64,000 nucleotides of DNA from JACRLW01 sp046349595 (GCA_046349595.1 JAXMCA010000002.1:1178001-1242000); one strand, 5' to 3'. Counted from the first letter of the stretch, positions 8,322 through 18,361 are shown. Made by a program: numbers and translations. The notes: a model not told the origin generated them from the sequence alone.

Positions 8322-10186
8322 TTGTTCGCGCCGTCCTTCTCCATCTTGGTCGCCATGCGGCGCATCAGGTCCTCGACGCGCCCCTGCTGCCGCGACAGCT
8401 CGGTCGCGCGATCCTGGGAGTCGGTCGACCTGCGCTGAGCGTCCGGCACCGCCTTGTCGAAGTCCTCGGTCTGCTTGTTGACCCGCTTCTGCTTGATCAT
8501 CACGAGCCGTAGCTCGGCCGACAGCGGGACCAGGGCCGGCATGCCATTGCACTGGCCACACTGGCCTGTCGCGTCGTTCATCTCGATCTGGCGACGCAGT
8601 GCGTCGATCAGATCCTTCAGGGTCTGCTCGATCTCGGCCTGCTGGTCCTGCGTGGCAGTTCCGGTCATGGTCTGCTCCAGCATCTCACCGCAATGGGTGA
8701 GGTCGTCGCGCAGCATCTCGACGATCGCGGGGAACGCGGCCGAAGTGCCTTCCTCCTGCAGGAGGCGCAGGGCGTCGCTGGCGTCGCCGGAGAGCTCGTG
8801 CTCGCCGCGGCCGATGTCGCGCGAACGGTTGACGACCTCGGTCGGAGCGGCGCCGGACGCGGTCAACGCATTGCGCGCCAGACGATCGGCCGCCTTGGTG
8901 CGCGCCGACAGTTCGCGCTGCTTCTCGAGCATCTGGCCGAAGCGCTCCTCGAGGGCGCGGAGCACCTCGTCGGAGAGCTGCTGACGGAGCTGCGCGAGCG
9001 CGTCCTCGAGTTCCTTCTTGGCCTTCTCGAGCTCCTCCTGCGCGTCCTGCTGGTCCTGCTGCGCCTTGCCCGGCTTGTACTCCTTGAGCTGACCTGCGGC
9101 GGCCTTCTGCTTCGGCACCGCCTGCTGCACGTTCTTCTTGCCGGGCGTCTGCTTGTGCTCGGGGTTCTTCTTCGGATCGGCGTCGTCCTTCTCCATCGCC
9201 TCGGCGACGTGGTCCGTCTTGATCTGCGTGACCTCCTGCTTCTTCTGGTTCTGCTCGAAGGGCAGTTGCTTCAGTCGACGCTGCGCGTCCTCCGCCATCG
9301 CCTCGAGGGACTTCTTGGTCTCCTCCAGCTTGCGGAGCGCTTCATCCATGTCCTGCAGCGAGTGCTCGGGGCGGTTCTTCTGCAGCTTCTGCTGCGCCTG
9401 CCCCATCGCACCGGACGCTCCCTTGCACGAGCCGGAGCAGGATCCCTCACCGGCCTTCTTCGGATCCTCGGCCGGCTTCGGGGATGAAGACTCGTCCTTC
9501 TTGTCCGCCGCCTTCTCGATCTTCTCCAGCTTCTCGGCGAGCGCCTCGGCCTTCTCCTTGTGGTCGGCCTCGCGCTTCTCGAGCTGCGCGGCCTTCTCGG
9601 GAGTCGCGGACAGTCCGGCCTGTTCGGCCTCCTTGCGCGTCGCCTTCTGCTCGTCGATCAGCTTCTCGACCGCGGCCTTCGCCTCGGCGATGTCCTGCAG
9701 TTGCTTCTCGAGCTCGGCGCCCTTCGACGACTCCTCCTTCTCCTCGCGCTGCTCCGTGATCAGCTTCTCGATCTCCTTCTTGTAGGCCTCGAGGCGCTTG
9801 ATCTCGGCCAGCAGCTTCTCGACGTCGAGCTTCCGCGAGAGCAGCACGTCCAGCAGGTTCTGCAGGTCGGTCTGCACTCCGTCGATGCGCTGCAGCGCTT
9901 CGTCCCAGCGGCTGTCCTCGATCAGCTTCTGGATCTGCTCCAGGCTGGTCTGGAGCTCGCGCTCCTGGATGAACTTGTTGCCCGTGGCCAGCACCGCGCT
10001 CTCGTCCGGCTGGGTCGCCGCCTTGAGGAGCTGCAGCTTCTGCATGCGCTCGTGCAGGTCCTTGAAGCGGCGGGTCACCTCGCCCTGGAGCGAGGAGGCT
10101 CCTTCCTGTGCGACCAGCTTGCCGGTCGGCGCGAAGCCGACCACCAGGGCACACAGGACGACGAGGCAGCGCATCAGGGATCTCAT
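8318..10186 (-). CDS. Large secreted coiled-coil protein with two Cys pairs
   Basis: This 622-residue protein is almost wholly helical and charged. After the signal peptide MRSLMRCLVVLCALVVGF, long Glu/Lys/Ala heptad-like stretches cover residues about 35-250 and 270-470. Two cysteine pairs stand out: CSGSCKG near residue 250 and CGQCNGM near residue 545. They could form disulfides or bind metal. No enzyme motif was found. A rod-shaped periplasmic scaffold is the simplest reading. The start at 10184-10186 was chosen because upstream in-frame codons run into a 210-bp gap full of hairpins. It overlaps the TPR gene by 4 nt. Confidence 0.83.
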   Translation of the reverse strand: MRSLMRCLVVLCALVVGFAPTGKLVAQEGASSLQGEVTRRFKDLHERMQKLQLLKAATQPDESAVLATGNKFIQERELQTSLEQIQKLIEDSRWDEALQRIDGVQTDLQNLLDVLLSRKLDVEKLLAEIKRLEAYKKEIEKLITEQREEKEESSKGAELEKQLQDIAEAKAAVEKLIDEQKATRKEAEQAGLSATPEKAAQLEKREADHKEKAEALAEKLEKIEKAADKKDESSSPKPAEDPKKAGEGSCSGSCKGASGAMGQAQQKLQKNRPEHSLQDMDEALRKLEETKKSLEAMAEDAQRRLKQLPFEQNQKKQEVTQIKTDHVAEAMEKDDADPKKNPEHKQTPGKKNVQQAVPKQKAAAGQLKEYKPGKAQQDQQDAQEELEKAKKELEDALAQLRQQLSDEVLRALEERFGQMLEKQRELSARTKAADRLARNALTASGAAPTEVVNRSRDIGRGEHELSGDASDALRLLQEEGTSAAFPAIVEMLRDDLTHCGEMLEQTMTGTATQDQQAEIEQTLKDLIDALRRQIEMNDATGQCGQCNGMPALVPLSAELRLVMIKQKRVNKQTEDFDKAVPDAQRRSTDSQDRATELSRQQGRVEDLMRRMATKMEKDGANK

Positions 10187-10396
10187 GTCATCGACTCCAT
10201 TGCGGCGACGTGGTCGCGCGCGGGGCAACACTCGGGGTCCGTCGACCGGCCGTCCCGACCCAGCGGGACGCCAGAGCGGCGGCACAGGTTATCTCTCTTC
10301 GACCAGAGCGGGTGGTCCCGCTCAGCTCGTGACCATCCGGGGAGGTATGGAGGCGCCCTCCAGCAGGGCGCTTCGGGGCGCTCCGAGGGGGGCAGC
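10187..10396. other. 210-bp gap in the envelope operon with short hairpins
   Basis: This is the only sizeable gap in the minus-strand operon. It holds three short inverted repeats: GTCCCG/CGGGAC around 10248-10268, GAGCGGG-TGGT-CCCGCTC at 10306-10323, and GCGCCCT-CCAGC-AGGGCGC at 10353-10371. None is followed by a run of T on the minus strand, so a classic terminator is not supported. It could carry a processing site, an attenuator or an internal promoter for the coiled-coil, TPR, NPCBM and protease genes. I see no convincing -35/-10 pair. Confidence 0.5.
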
Positions 10397-12580
10397 TCAC
10401 TTCCGCTTCTCCTCTTCCTTGTCACGGCCGAAGATCCCGGCGCCCTGCGCGTCGCGCAGGCGCTGGATCAGGTTCTCGGCGTCGGCCTGGGAGCGGATCA
10501 CCACCCGCAGGCTCTCGACGATCGCCGCCAGGTCCTCGGTGCGGTCCATCTGCTCGAGGATGCGATCCAGGCGGGCGATCAACTGCACCAGCGCTTCGAC
10601 GCCCGCGCTCCGCGAGTCCTCGGTCCCGTCGGCGGCGAAGGCGGCGAGCAGCCGTCCGGAGTCCGGGAAGTCCTCCAGGGCCACCGTGACCAGCGGACTG
10701 ACCACCTTCGCCTCGATGCCGTGCACGACGTTGGGCTCGAACAGACGGTTGTTGACCATCTCGTCGAGGATGTCGCGGTAGCGATCGGCGATGAGCTGCG
10801 CGGTCTTGGCGAGCGAGGACTGCTGCCTCGCGAGCTGGTCGACGCGCAGGCGGGCCTTCGGCGCATCGTCGTGCTTCGCGGTCGGCGACAGGATCTCGGC
10901 GACCTCGGCGCGCGCCTCGACCACCTTCTGACGCACACGCTCGAGCTCGCGACGCTGCTCGCCCTGACGCCGCCGCAGCTCCTGCAGCATCTTCTCGTGC
11001 GTCACCACGCGCAGCGTGCGCACCTCGCTGCGTGTCTCCTGGTTCTCCGGCTCGCGCAGGTCGGTCGCGTCGAAGCGGATCGACAGCAGCATCTCGGGGT
11101 GGATCGGATTGCGCATCGACCCGGAATCCGCCTCCTTCATCAGGGGCTGGAGGTCCCAGACGAGTTCGAGTTCGGCGTCGGTTGCGCCGGTCTGCAGCGG
11201 CGTGCGCCAGTCGACCGCGATCGGAGCGAAGGGGACCTCCGGGGCCTTCTCGCCGCCCTCACGGGCCGTGGCGTCGGTCGCGCGCGATTGCGCCTTCACG
11301 CCACCCAGACCGTGGTCGTCGCGCAGGCGCAACACACCGGGGAGGCGTGCGTCAGCGGTGATCATCGAACCGATGCCACGCGTCTGGAAGTCGACCTGCG
11401 GCGGAGTGTCCTCGAGCACGCGCACGAACATCTGCGTCGGTTGCGCGGGGCCGAGGTCGTCGCGGTCGATCGCTTCGAGGGCGAAGGCACCGCCCTGCTC
11501 GGGAACGAACGTGATCTCGAAGGATGTGCCCGCCGCGTCGACGGCGCCGTCGAAGCGATGCTCGGCATCGCGCACCAGCCGCGCCGTGCGCAGGGGCTTG
11601 GAGGTGCTGCCGAGGATGCGCAGTTTCGAGCCGCGCGGCACGCGCAGTTCGCCGGCGACCGCTTCGAGCGCGGTCTCCTCCTTCGCGATGTAGCTCGGCG
11701 GCGTGAGCAGCACCTGCAGCGAGGTGATGCGCGGCCGCGGCACGATCGTGATGCGAAGTGGACCGGTCTCTCCGTCGCCGCCGCGCGCGACGACCCGCGC
11801 CTCCTCGAGCAGGCTCGGCAGCACCGCGGTGAACATCCCGTCCTCGGTGCGATCCATCGCACGGAGGCTGCGATCGCCGGAGGCGAAGCGGACGTCGAGC
11901 TCGATCTGTTCGGGGATCTCTCCCTCCGCGCGCACGCGGAGCGTCACGTCGTCGCGCTCCGCCACGCGCAGCACGCCGTCCGCGGGGAGCCCCTCGAAGG
12001 CGAGGTGTGTCGCACGTGGCCACTCGACGTCGGACAGCAGCAGGTTGCGCTGGAACCAAAGACCGACCGTGGACGGGAACGCCACGCTCAACGCGCTCGC
12101 AGCCAGCACCACGCCGGCCAGACGGCGCAGGTTGCGCCGCATGCGGCCGCGGTCGAACGCGCGGTCGAGCTGGAGGGATCCGATGCCCTGCGTCGCGTCC
12201 GCGACCACGCGCTGCATCAGCGCCTGCGACTGGCCGCGCAATGCGCTGCGATCGAGATCGCGTTCGAACTCGACGGCGCTGATCAGCGATTGCCCGAGTC
12301 CGCGATGGCCGCGCTCGATGGCGAGTGCGACCTCGGTGTCGTCGAGGCGCACCGAGAGCGGTCGCATCAACGAGCGCACCACCGTGCGCAGCGCGGCGAT
12401 CCCGCCGAGCGCGAGCACGACCGCGCGGAAGCTGGTCTCCAGGTGCAGTCCGCGGTCGATCACGAAGCTCACCACCGCCCAGACCGCGGCGACCATCGCG
12501 AGCGCGGCGAGACCCTCGATCCAGATCCCACGACGTGCGCGTGTGCGGACGGAGCGGAAGACGTCGGTTGCGAATCTCAC
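10397..12580 (-). CDS. Large inner-membrane protein, DUF4175-like
   Basis: This 727-residue protein starts at a GTG (12578-12580) that overlaps the stop of the VWA gene. Two membrane segments lie at about residues 22-44 and 53-70 and a third at about 145-165. Beta-rich repeats follow to about 500, then a basic helical coiled coil at about 510-600 (RRRQGEQRRELERVRQK) and a helical tail ending EEEKRK. This build matches DUF4175-type proteins of planctomycetes and alphaproteobacteria; I call it by architecture, not by a diagnostic motif. It probably spans the inner membrane with most of its mass in the periplasm, where it could meet the secreted coiled-coil protein encoded next. Confidence 0.8.
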   Translation of the reverse strand: MRFATDVFRSVRTRARRGIWIEGLAALAMVAAVWAVVSFVIDRGLHLETSFRAVVLALGGIAALRTVVRSLMRPLSVRLDDTEVALAIERGHRGLGQSLISAVEFERDLDRSALRGQSQALMQRVVADATQGIGSLQLDRAFDRGRMRRNLRRLAGVVLAASALSVAFPSTVGLWFQRNLLLSDVEWPRATHLAFEGLPADGVLRVAERDDVTLRVRAEGEIPEQIELDVRFASGDRSLRAMDRTEDGMFTAVLPSLLEEARVVARGGDGETGPLRITIVPRPRITSLQVLLTPPSYIAKEETALEAVAGELRVPRGSKLRILGSTSKPLRTARLVRDAEHRFDGAVDAAGTSFEITFVPEQGGAFALEAIDRDDLGPAQPTQMFVRVLEDTPPQVDFQTRGIGSMITADARLPGVLRLRDDHGLGGVKAQSRATDATAREGGEKAPEVPFAPIAVDWRTPLQTGATDAELELVWDLQPLMKEADSGSMRNPIHPEMLLSIRFDATDLREPENQETRSEVRTLRVVTHEKMLQELRRRQGEQRRELERVRQKVVEARAEVAEILSPTAKHDDAPKARLRVDQLARQQSSLAKTAQLIADRYRDILDEMVNNRLFEPNVVHGIEAKVVSPLVTVALEDFPDSGRLLAAFAADGTEDSRSAGVEALVQLIARLDRILEQMDRTEDLAAIVESLRVVIRSQADAENLIQRLRDAQGAGIFGRDKEEEKRK

Positions 12581-15087
12581 AGCAGGTTCGACCTCTTCCG
12601 GAGCCACCATTCGAGGGCGAGCACCGACAGGAGTGCGGCGACCGTCCACCACGCGTCCCACAGCGCCTCGTTCGAGGTGAACGATTCGATGCGCGTCTGC
12701 GAGGTGATCCCCGCCAATGCGGCGGCGAGATCGGCCGGACGATCGACGAGGACGCCGCCGGGCACGCTCGCGATCGCCGCGAGTTCGGCGAGATCGACGG
12801 GCCCTTCCTTCTCCAGCGCGGCCGGCACCACCTGGAAGGTCGCGTTCACCGGGCGACCGCCGAGCTCGTCCTGCGGCTCGATGCGGAAGAATCCGGTCGT
12901 GGTCGGGCGGACGAAGGTCTCGTAGCGGCCGGGCACACCCTCGACGGCGGCGAGACGGAACGACTCGGAGCTGCCGTCCTCCGCGCGCACCACGATGCCG
13001 AGGTCGGGGGCGAGCAGCGGTTCGAAGGTCTCGGTGCGGGCCTCCGCGGTGATGCGGATCGCCTGGCCGAGCTCGAGCTTGTCCTCGTCGACCGACAGGC
13101 GCAGCCGGCTGTTGCCGGCGGCCAGCTTGCCTTCGAAGAGGAAGCGGATGCCACGCACCCAGAAGCGGTCGTAGGCGGTCTCGAAGACCGCGCGCCAGCG
13201 GTAGATGTCGTCGGTTCCGGAGAAGATCACGCGACCGTTGCCCACGAACTGCGCGGCGATCAGCGGATGGGCGCCGTCGGGGTCGTCGCTGGTGTTGGGC
13301 TTGCGGTGTTCCACCAGCACCTGGGCCGCGGGTTTCGCGCGGGCCACGGGGAAGGCGAAGTGGAAGCCGGGCAGGCGCGACCAGAGTGCTTCACTCGCGG
13401 TGCGTTCCTCGGCGATGCGCAGCGCGGGATGCACGCGACCCGCCGGCGTGAGTTCGTACGGCCAGGCCCGCGGCATGCCGCTGCCGAGTCCGACCGAGGT
13501 GGCCGCCGCGTCGATGTCGGGGACGATCGGCAGGATCTCGATCAGCGGCTGCAGGTGCGAGTCGGGGCGGAAGGCCTCGAGCATGAACTTCTCGCCACAC
13601 ACCCACATCATCCCCGCACCGCTCTCGGTGATCTGCTGTGCGACCAGCGTGCAGAAGTTCCGATCGAGCTTCTCGGAGTCGGGATCGAGGAAGACGAACA
13701 CGTCCCACTTCTCGAGCTCCTCGCGCGTGTCGGGGAGCTTCTCGAGGTGGATGTCGCCGTCCTGCGGGAAACCGGTGTCGGCGCTGAGCAGCCAGCAGGC
13801 GACGTCGATGGTGGCGTCGCGTTGCAGCAGGTTGCGCAGGATGCGGTACTCGTGGCTCGGTCCGCCCGACACCAGGAGCACGCGCGTCTTCTCGCCGAGC
13901 ACCTCGATGCGCGTGCGCAAGGCGTGGCGCTCGGGCGACGGCGCTTCCAGCTCCGGCGGGTCGATCTCGACGCTGTAGGTGTAGACCCCCGGCTGGTCCG
14001 CCGTGATGTCGGTGAAGGCGATCTCCACCTCGGGCTGGCCGCGCGCGACATGCACCTGCTCGGTGCGCAGCGTCTCCGGTGGACCCTTGCCGTCGTCGGC
14101 GCGTCGCACGAGGTGCGCCGTGACCAGCGCGTCGTCGTAGCCTTCGCCCTCCACGTAGGCGCGCAGGGTGAAGGGGTCCTTCTGGAACACCTTCTCCGGC
14201 GCGTCGAAGCGGGTGAGACGCACGGTGCGCACCGGCGAGGGGTCGCCGACCGGCAGCACGATGGTCTTCGGCACCGCACGGTTGCGCAGCAGGCGGGCGA
14301 CCTCCGCCCCCTGCGCGCCGAGGTTGCGGCGGCCGTCGGAGAGCAGGACCACGCCCGCGACATTGGCGTTCGCGTTGCGCGCCAGCGCCTCGCGCACCGC
14401 ACCGCCGAGGTTGGTGTAGGTCCCGTCGGCGCGCAGCGAAGCCGGATCGAAGCGATCGGGGACGCTGCCCTGCTCGCCCTTGGCTTGCGGCTGCGGCTTC
14501 GCGACGGCGGTGTTCTTCGTCGCTTCGTCCTCGGCTCTCAGGTCGAGGGCCGCGAGCGGGTCGAGACCGGCCGCGAAGGAGTAGACCAGAACGCGGTTGT
14601 GGCGTTGCAGTCCGGCGAGGAGTGCGCCGTCGTCCTTGGACAACAGGTCGCGCGCGAGGTCCTTGCGCGACAGCGTGCCGGTGTCCTTGGCGCCACACTC
14701 GCGCCACGACGAGGCGAGCGCCTGCACCTCGGGTGCGCGAAAGCCGTCGACCTGGGCCATCGACTGTGAGCCGTCGATCAGGACCAGGGTCTGGCCGGGA
14801 CGCACCTCACGCCGCACAGCGACGAGCTGCGGATCCAGCAGCAGTACGCACGCGATCAGGATGGCGATCACGCGCAATCCGGTGAGCACGATCCGCTTGC
14901 CGCGCGACAGCCGGTGGGCGTCCCGCGCATAGGCGAACAGGACGATCGCGACCACGGCGAGGATGCCCAGCACGACGAGCAATCCGCGTCCTCCCGAGGG
15001 GAAAGACCCGAACTGCAGGCTCAGATCGCCGCCCTCGGCGAGCGCCATGCCCTTCTCACGGGCGAAGAAGCGGAGGATCTCGTCCAT
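12577..15087 (-). CDS. Membrane-anchored von Willebrand factor A protein
   Basis: This 836-residue protein has two N-terminal membrane segments (about 36-54 and 66-85), a VWA domain from about residue 100, and a C-terminal membrane helix (WWTVAALLSVLALEWW). The metal-binding DxSxS site is intact: D105, S107 and S109 in LIDGSQSM. A second MIDAS-like element is the SDGRR segment near residue 250. The middle part (about 380-610) resembles the glutamine-amidotransferase-like domain often fused to such proteins (VLLVSGGPSHEYRILRN, then GAGMMWVCGEKF). No catalytic triad is evident there. Paired with the BatA-like gene upstream, it fits the Bat aerotolerance-type envelope complexes. The spacing to that gene is 13 bp. 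Confidence 0.88.
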   Translation of the reverse strand: MDEILRFFAREKGMALAEGGDLSLQFGSFPSGGRGLLVVLGILAVVAIVLFAYARDAHRLSRGKRIVLTGLRVIAILIACVLLLDPQLVAVRREVRPGQTLVLIDGSQSMAQVDGFRAPEVQALASSWRECGAKDTGTLSRKDLARDLLSKDDGALLAGLQRHNRVLVYSFAAGLDPLAALDLRAEDEATKNTAVAKPQPQAKGEQGSVPDRFDPASLRADGTYTNLGGAVREALARNANANVAGVVLLSDGRRNLGAQGAEVARLLRNRAVPKTIVLPVGDPSPVRTVRLTRFDAPEKVFQKDPFTLRAYVEGEGYDDALVTAHLVRRADDGKGPPETLRTEQVHVARGQPEVEIAFTDITADQPGVYTYSVEIDPPELEAPSPERHALRTRIEVLGEKTRVLLVSGGPSHEYRILRNLLQRDATIDVACWLLSADTGFPQDGDIHLEKLPDTREELEKWDVFVFLDPDSEKLDRNFCTLVAQQITESGAGMMWVCGEKFMLEAFRPDSHLQPLIEILPIVPDIDAAATSVGLGSGMPRAWPYELTPAGRVHPALRIAEERTASEALWSRLPGFHFAFPVARAKPAAQVLVEHRKPNTSDDPDGAHPLIAAQFVGNGRVIFSGTDDIYRWRAVFETAYDRFWVRGIRFLFEGKLAAGNSRLRLSVDEDKLELGQAIRITAEARTETFEPLLAPDLGIVVRAEDGSSESFRLAAVEGVPGRYETFVRPTTTGFFRIEPQDELGGRPVNATFQVVPAALEKEGPVDLAELAAIASVPGGVLVDRPADLAAALAGITSQTRIESFTSNEALWDAWWTVAALLSVLALEWWLRKRSNLL

Positions 15088-15100
15088 GTGCGTGCGGCGC

Positions 15101-17308
15101 TCAGCGGCGCCCGAACCTCCAGGCGAGAACCGTCTCCACGAGCATCGCCGCGAGCATCACGAAGCCGAGCAGACGCCACAGGCTGCTGCCCTGGTCGGAA
15201 GTCGAGCCGGCACCCTCGCCGCCCTCGCGGGCGCTGAAGCGGTCGCGCAACTCCTCGGGCACGCTGCTCGTCAGGCCGGCGATCCCGATCGGTTCGAGGT
15301 CGCTCTCCTCCAGCAGCGGATTGCGGCTGACGAGCACGCTGTCCTCGCCGCCGGCGTGCGTCTTGCGCGCGACGACGAACGCTCCGTAGCCGGAAAGATC
15401 GCGCATCGGGATGCGCACCGCGACCACGTCGCTGCCCGCAGGAGGTGCCGCGAAGGTGATGGGATCGCCGGAGCCGTCGGCGCGTCGCACCTCGACGTCG
15501 GGGCGATGCTTGCTCGGATCGACGGTCACCTCGAAGGTGCCGGTCGGCGCGAGATTGGAACGGGCGAAGTCCTGCGGGCGTGCGGACGTCGCGTGCAGTC
15601 GCTCGAGCGTGATCACGAACGGCGGCCAGCGCGGCCAGTCGGTCCAGGCCACGTCGGCGGTGGTCGTGATCAGATGCACGCGACCGCCCGATCCGAAGCT
15701 GCGCGACACCAGCAGCGGGTCGCCGTCGGCGTCGCCGATGCGCAGCGCGATGTCGGCCGGCAAGTCGGGACCGGTCTTCGCGGTGAACCAGCGCCCGACC
15801 AGCACGAGCTGCCCGAACCAGGTGCGCAGCTCGTCGCGCGACTGCGTGAACAACGAGGCCTCGTCGTCGACGAAATGGACGCTGCGCGGGTGATCGAGAT
15901 CGCCGGACACGCCGACGATCGGCAGCGGCATCAGTCCGCGACCGTCCTTCCACAGGAGCTGCTGGTAGTTGGCGACGTCGACCTGGTCGCCGAGGAAGAA
16001 CACGACGCCACCTCCGCTCCGTGCGAAGGTCTCGGCCCGATCGACGGCCTCGGGCGTGAAGCGCGAGACGTTCGCGAAAACCAGCATGTCGGCGCCGTCG
16101 AGTTCGTCCGCGGGAATGGTCGCGAAGTCGTGGTCGGCGTGCACCCGCACGTCGATTCCCGACGAACCGTCGCCGAGCGGATCGAGCGCCACCGCGATGT
16201 AGTAGGTCTCCGCCTCCTCGGCCGATTCGCCCTGAGCGCCGTCGATCAGGATCACGCGCGAGTTGGGACGCACCTCGAAGGCGAGCGAGCGCGCGTCGTC
16301 GACGGCGTAGCGATCCGCCGGCAGGGTGGCACGGATCGTGTGCCAACCGCCGACGTGGAAGGTCTCGCTGAAAGCCACGATGGTGCTCGCACCCGGAGCC
16401 ACCGCCGGCACCGCCTGCGGGCTGCGGTTCTTGCCGTCGACCCCGATCGCGAGTTCGACGGGCGACGACTCGGCGCGGCCGGTGTTGCGGATCTCGATCT
16501 CGAAGGCCAACGGGATGCCGACGGTCGCCACGCGCTCGACGCAACGGACCTCGGCGACGGCGAGGTTCTCGGCGTCGCGGGCGCCGACGTCGACGACCTC
16601 GAGATGGCCGCGCTCGGCGTCGAGCGCCGTCAGCCAGGTGATCAGCGCTCCGTTCGGCTCGCCGGCGCGCGTGGTCCAGTCGTGGCGGCGCGCATCGGTG
16701 ACGATCACCGTCTCGGTGCGCGTCGCGGTGCGGTTGGCCCGCGCGATGTCGCCGAGCCTCGGCAGCAGCGTGCCGAGATCGAGCGCGATGTCGCCGACCT
16801 GCAGACCCGCGAGCGCCTCGCGAGCGCGGCGCGACAACTCCGGTCCTGCGGGGACCGCAGACAGCAGCGGCTGATCGGGGTGCGAAGTCGTCACCAGGGT
16901 GAGGAGGTCACCGCCCGGTTGGTCGGCCAGTCCGGCGACCATGCGCAGCACCGCTTCCTTGGCGCGATCCATCGCGTTGTCGGCGCCACCGCGGTGCGCC
17001 ATCGACGCGGAGTCGTCGACACAGACCAGGTGGTGACGCAGCTCACCGCCGAGCAGGCCGCCGCTGATCCGCGGCCTCGCGACGAGCAGCACCAGCAGCA
17101 GCACGGCCAGCGTGCGCAGCGCGAGCACCAGCCATTGCTCCATGCGCAGGCGACGGCGATTGAGCTTCATCGCCTTGAGCAGGAAGTCCATCGCCGCCCA
17201 CGGCCGCTTGTCGAAGCGACGGCGGTTGAGCAGGTGGATGACGATCGGCACCGCGATCAGCGGCAGCGCGAACAGCAGGAGCGGATTGAGGAAGACGAGT
17301 GCGGTCAC
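15101..17308 (-). CDS. BatA-like VWA membrane protein
   Basis: This 735-residue protein begins with the typical BatA N-terminal segment (FLNPLLLFALPLIAVPIVIH, then LLNRRR), a second membrane helix at about 58-77, then a VWA domain with an intact DxSxS site (D98, S100, S102 in VDDSASM). A CARDB-like beta domain (about 250-330) and an amidotransferase-like domain (about 345-480) follow, with a last membrane helix at about 710-730. It starts at a GTG, six bases after the toroid gene. The usual MoxR ATPase and DUF58 partners of Bat operons are not in this operon, at least not in its first or later genes seen here, which is worth noting. Confidence 0.9.
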   Translation of the reverse strand: MTALVFLNPLLLFALPLIAVPIVIHLLNRRRFDKRPWAAMDFLLKAMKLNRRRLRMEQWLVLALRTLAVLLLVLLVARPRISGGLLGGELRHHLVCVDDSASMAHRGGADNAMDRAKEAVLRMVAGLADQPGGDLLTLVTTSHPDQPLLSAVPAGPELSRRAREALAGLQVGDIALDLGTLLPRLGDIARANRTATRTETVIVTDARRHDWTTRAGEPNGALITWLTALDAERGHLEVVDVGARDAENLAVAEVRCVERVATVGIPLAFEIEIRNTGRAESSPVELAIGVDGKNRSPQAVPAVAPGASTIVAFSETFHVGGWHTIRATLPADRYAVDDARSLAFEVRPNSRVILIDGAQGESAEEAETYYIAVALDPLGDGSSGIDVRVHADHDFATIPADELDGADMLVFANVSRFTPEAVDRAETFARSGGGVVFFLGDQVDVANYQQLLWKDGRGLMPLPIVGVSGDLDHPRSVHFVDDEASLFTQSRDELRTWFGQLVLVGRWFTAKTGPDLPADIALRIGDADGDPLLVSRSFGSGGRVHLITTTADVAWTDWPRWPPFVITLERLHATSARPQDFARSNLAPTGTFEVTVDPSKHRPDVEVRRADGSGDPITFAAPPAGSDVVAVRIPMRDLSGYGAFVVARKTHAGGEDSVLVSRNPLLEESDLEPIGIAGLTSSVPEELRDRFSAREGGEGAGSTSDQGSSLWRLLGFVMLAAMLVETVLAWRFGRR

Positions 17309-17314
17309 TTCCGC

Positions 17315-18361
17315 TCACCGCTGGTAGATCGGGAGGTAGGCGTAGGGGAGCTGCAGGATCGTCAACGCGATCGCAGTGCCGTAGGTGGTGCCTACGCCGT
17401 CGCCGACCCAGGAGCCGTCGCGCTGTTGCTGTGTGAGCAGCCACTTGCCCATGGTCGGGTAGTACTCCTCCCACTCCGCACCGCCGCGCTGCCACAACGA
17501 CTGCGACAGGTAGAGGTGCGAGTAGAAGTGGTGGCCGTTGCCGCTGCCGTTGATCGGAAGCGTGTGGCGCGCGTACTCGAGGGCCTTCTCGGCGAGCGGG
17601 TCGTCGTACCGGCCGGCGTTGTAGAGGACAGCGACCGCGGCCGCGGTGATCGGCGGACGTCCGCCACCGCCGCCCTGCGCGCTGTAGCGGATGCTGCCAT
17701 CGGGGTTGGCGCTGTTGCGGATGTAGCCGACGGCGTTCTCGATGGTCTTCACCGGCACCAGGATCCCGGCGTTGCGACAGGCGCGCAGCGCCTGGATCTG
17801 CGTGACGGTCACGCTGCCCTCGTCGCCATTCTGGTCCGGCGAGTAGAGCCAGCCGCCGGCGCGCGATTGCGAGCGCGCGGTGAGCTGCACGGCCTTGGTG
17901 AGCACGTCGTGCAGCACCTCCTGGCGACGGCGGTCCTCCTCCATGCCGTAGACCTCGGCGAGGAACATCGTCGCGAAGCCGTGGCCGTACATGCTGCGAC
18001 CCTCCTCGGCGAGCGAGGAGATGGTGCCGTCGGCGCCCTGGCAACGGATGAGGTACTCGGTCGCCTTGCGTACCTGCCGGTAGTAGCGACCACGCGTGGG
18101 GGTGGAGCCACTGCCGAGCAGGGCCATCCCGGCGAGCGCGGTCATCGCGGTGGGGTAGCTGCCGAAGCCACCGCCGTTGCGCCAGCTGCCGTCGTTGTTC
18201 TGCGTGCGCGCTAGGTACTCGAGAGCGCGCTCGATCCCGGCTGCGAACTCGGGGGTCACACCCTTCGGCAAGGTGTCGGTGATGTCGTTCTGCGCGCGGA
18301 GCGGGGGTGCGGCGGCGAGCAGGCAGCCGGACAGCAACGCTCCCAGTACGTGTCGCTTCAT
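17315..18361 (-). CDS. Secreted alpha-alpha toroid protein (prenyltransferase/squalene-oxidase repeats)
   Basis: This 348-residue protein has a signal peptide (MKRHVLGALLSGCLLAAAPP) and about five helix-pair repeats with QW-like signatures: TQNNDGSWRNG, RCQGADGTIS, RSQSRAGGWLYS, SANPDGSIRYS and QQQRDGSWVGDG. That is the squalene-cyclase/protein-prenyltransferase/TED toroid fold. I see no DxDD acid motif as in squalene-hopene cyclases and no thioester CGEQ as in macroglobulins, so it is more likely a binding or scaffold toroid than a terpene cyclase. It lies between the PQQ/TPR protein and the BatA protein, with stop-start overlap upstream and six bases downstream, which ties it to the VWA pair. 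Confidence 0.88.
   Translation of the reverse strand: MKRHVLGALLSGCLLAAAPPLRAQNDITDTLPKGVTPEFAAGIERALEYLARTQNNDGSWRNGGGFGSYPTAMTALAGMALLGSGSTPTRGRYYRQVRKATEYLIRCQGADGTISSLAEEGRSMYGHGFATMFLAEVYGMEEDRRRQEVLHDVLTKAVQLTARSQSRAGGWLYSPDQNGDEGSVTVTQIQALRACRNAGILVPVKTIENAVGYIRNSANPDGSIRYSAQGGGGGRPPITAAAVAVLYNAGRYDDPLAEKALEYARHTLPINGSGNGHHFYSHLYLSQSLWQRGGAEWEEYYPTMGKWLLTQQQRDGSWVGDGVGTTYGTAIALTILQLPYAYLPIYQR

Noticed and set aside
9560..12925. A plus-strand open frame of 1,121 codons
   Set aside because: It is antisense to two genes with signal peptide, membrane segments and coupled starts. It is Leu/Gly/Arg-rich and shows no family motif. High GC makes long antisense frames common.
17315..18361. The toroid protein as a terpene cyclase
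   Set aside because: It has QW-type repeats but no DxDD acid motif and a signal peptide, so a cyclisation role is not supported.
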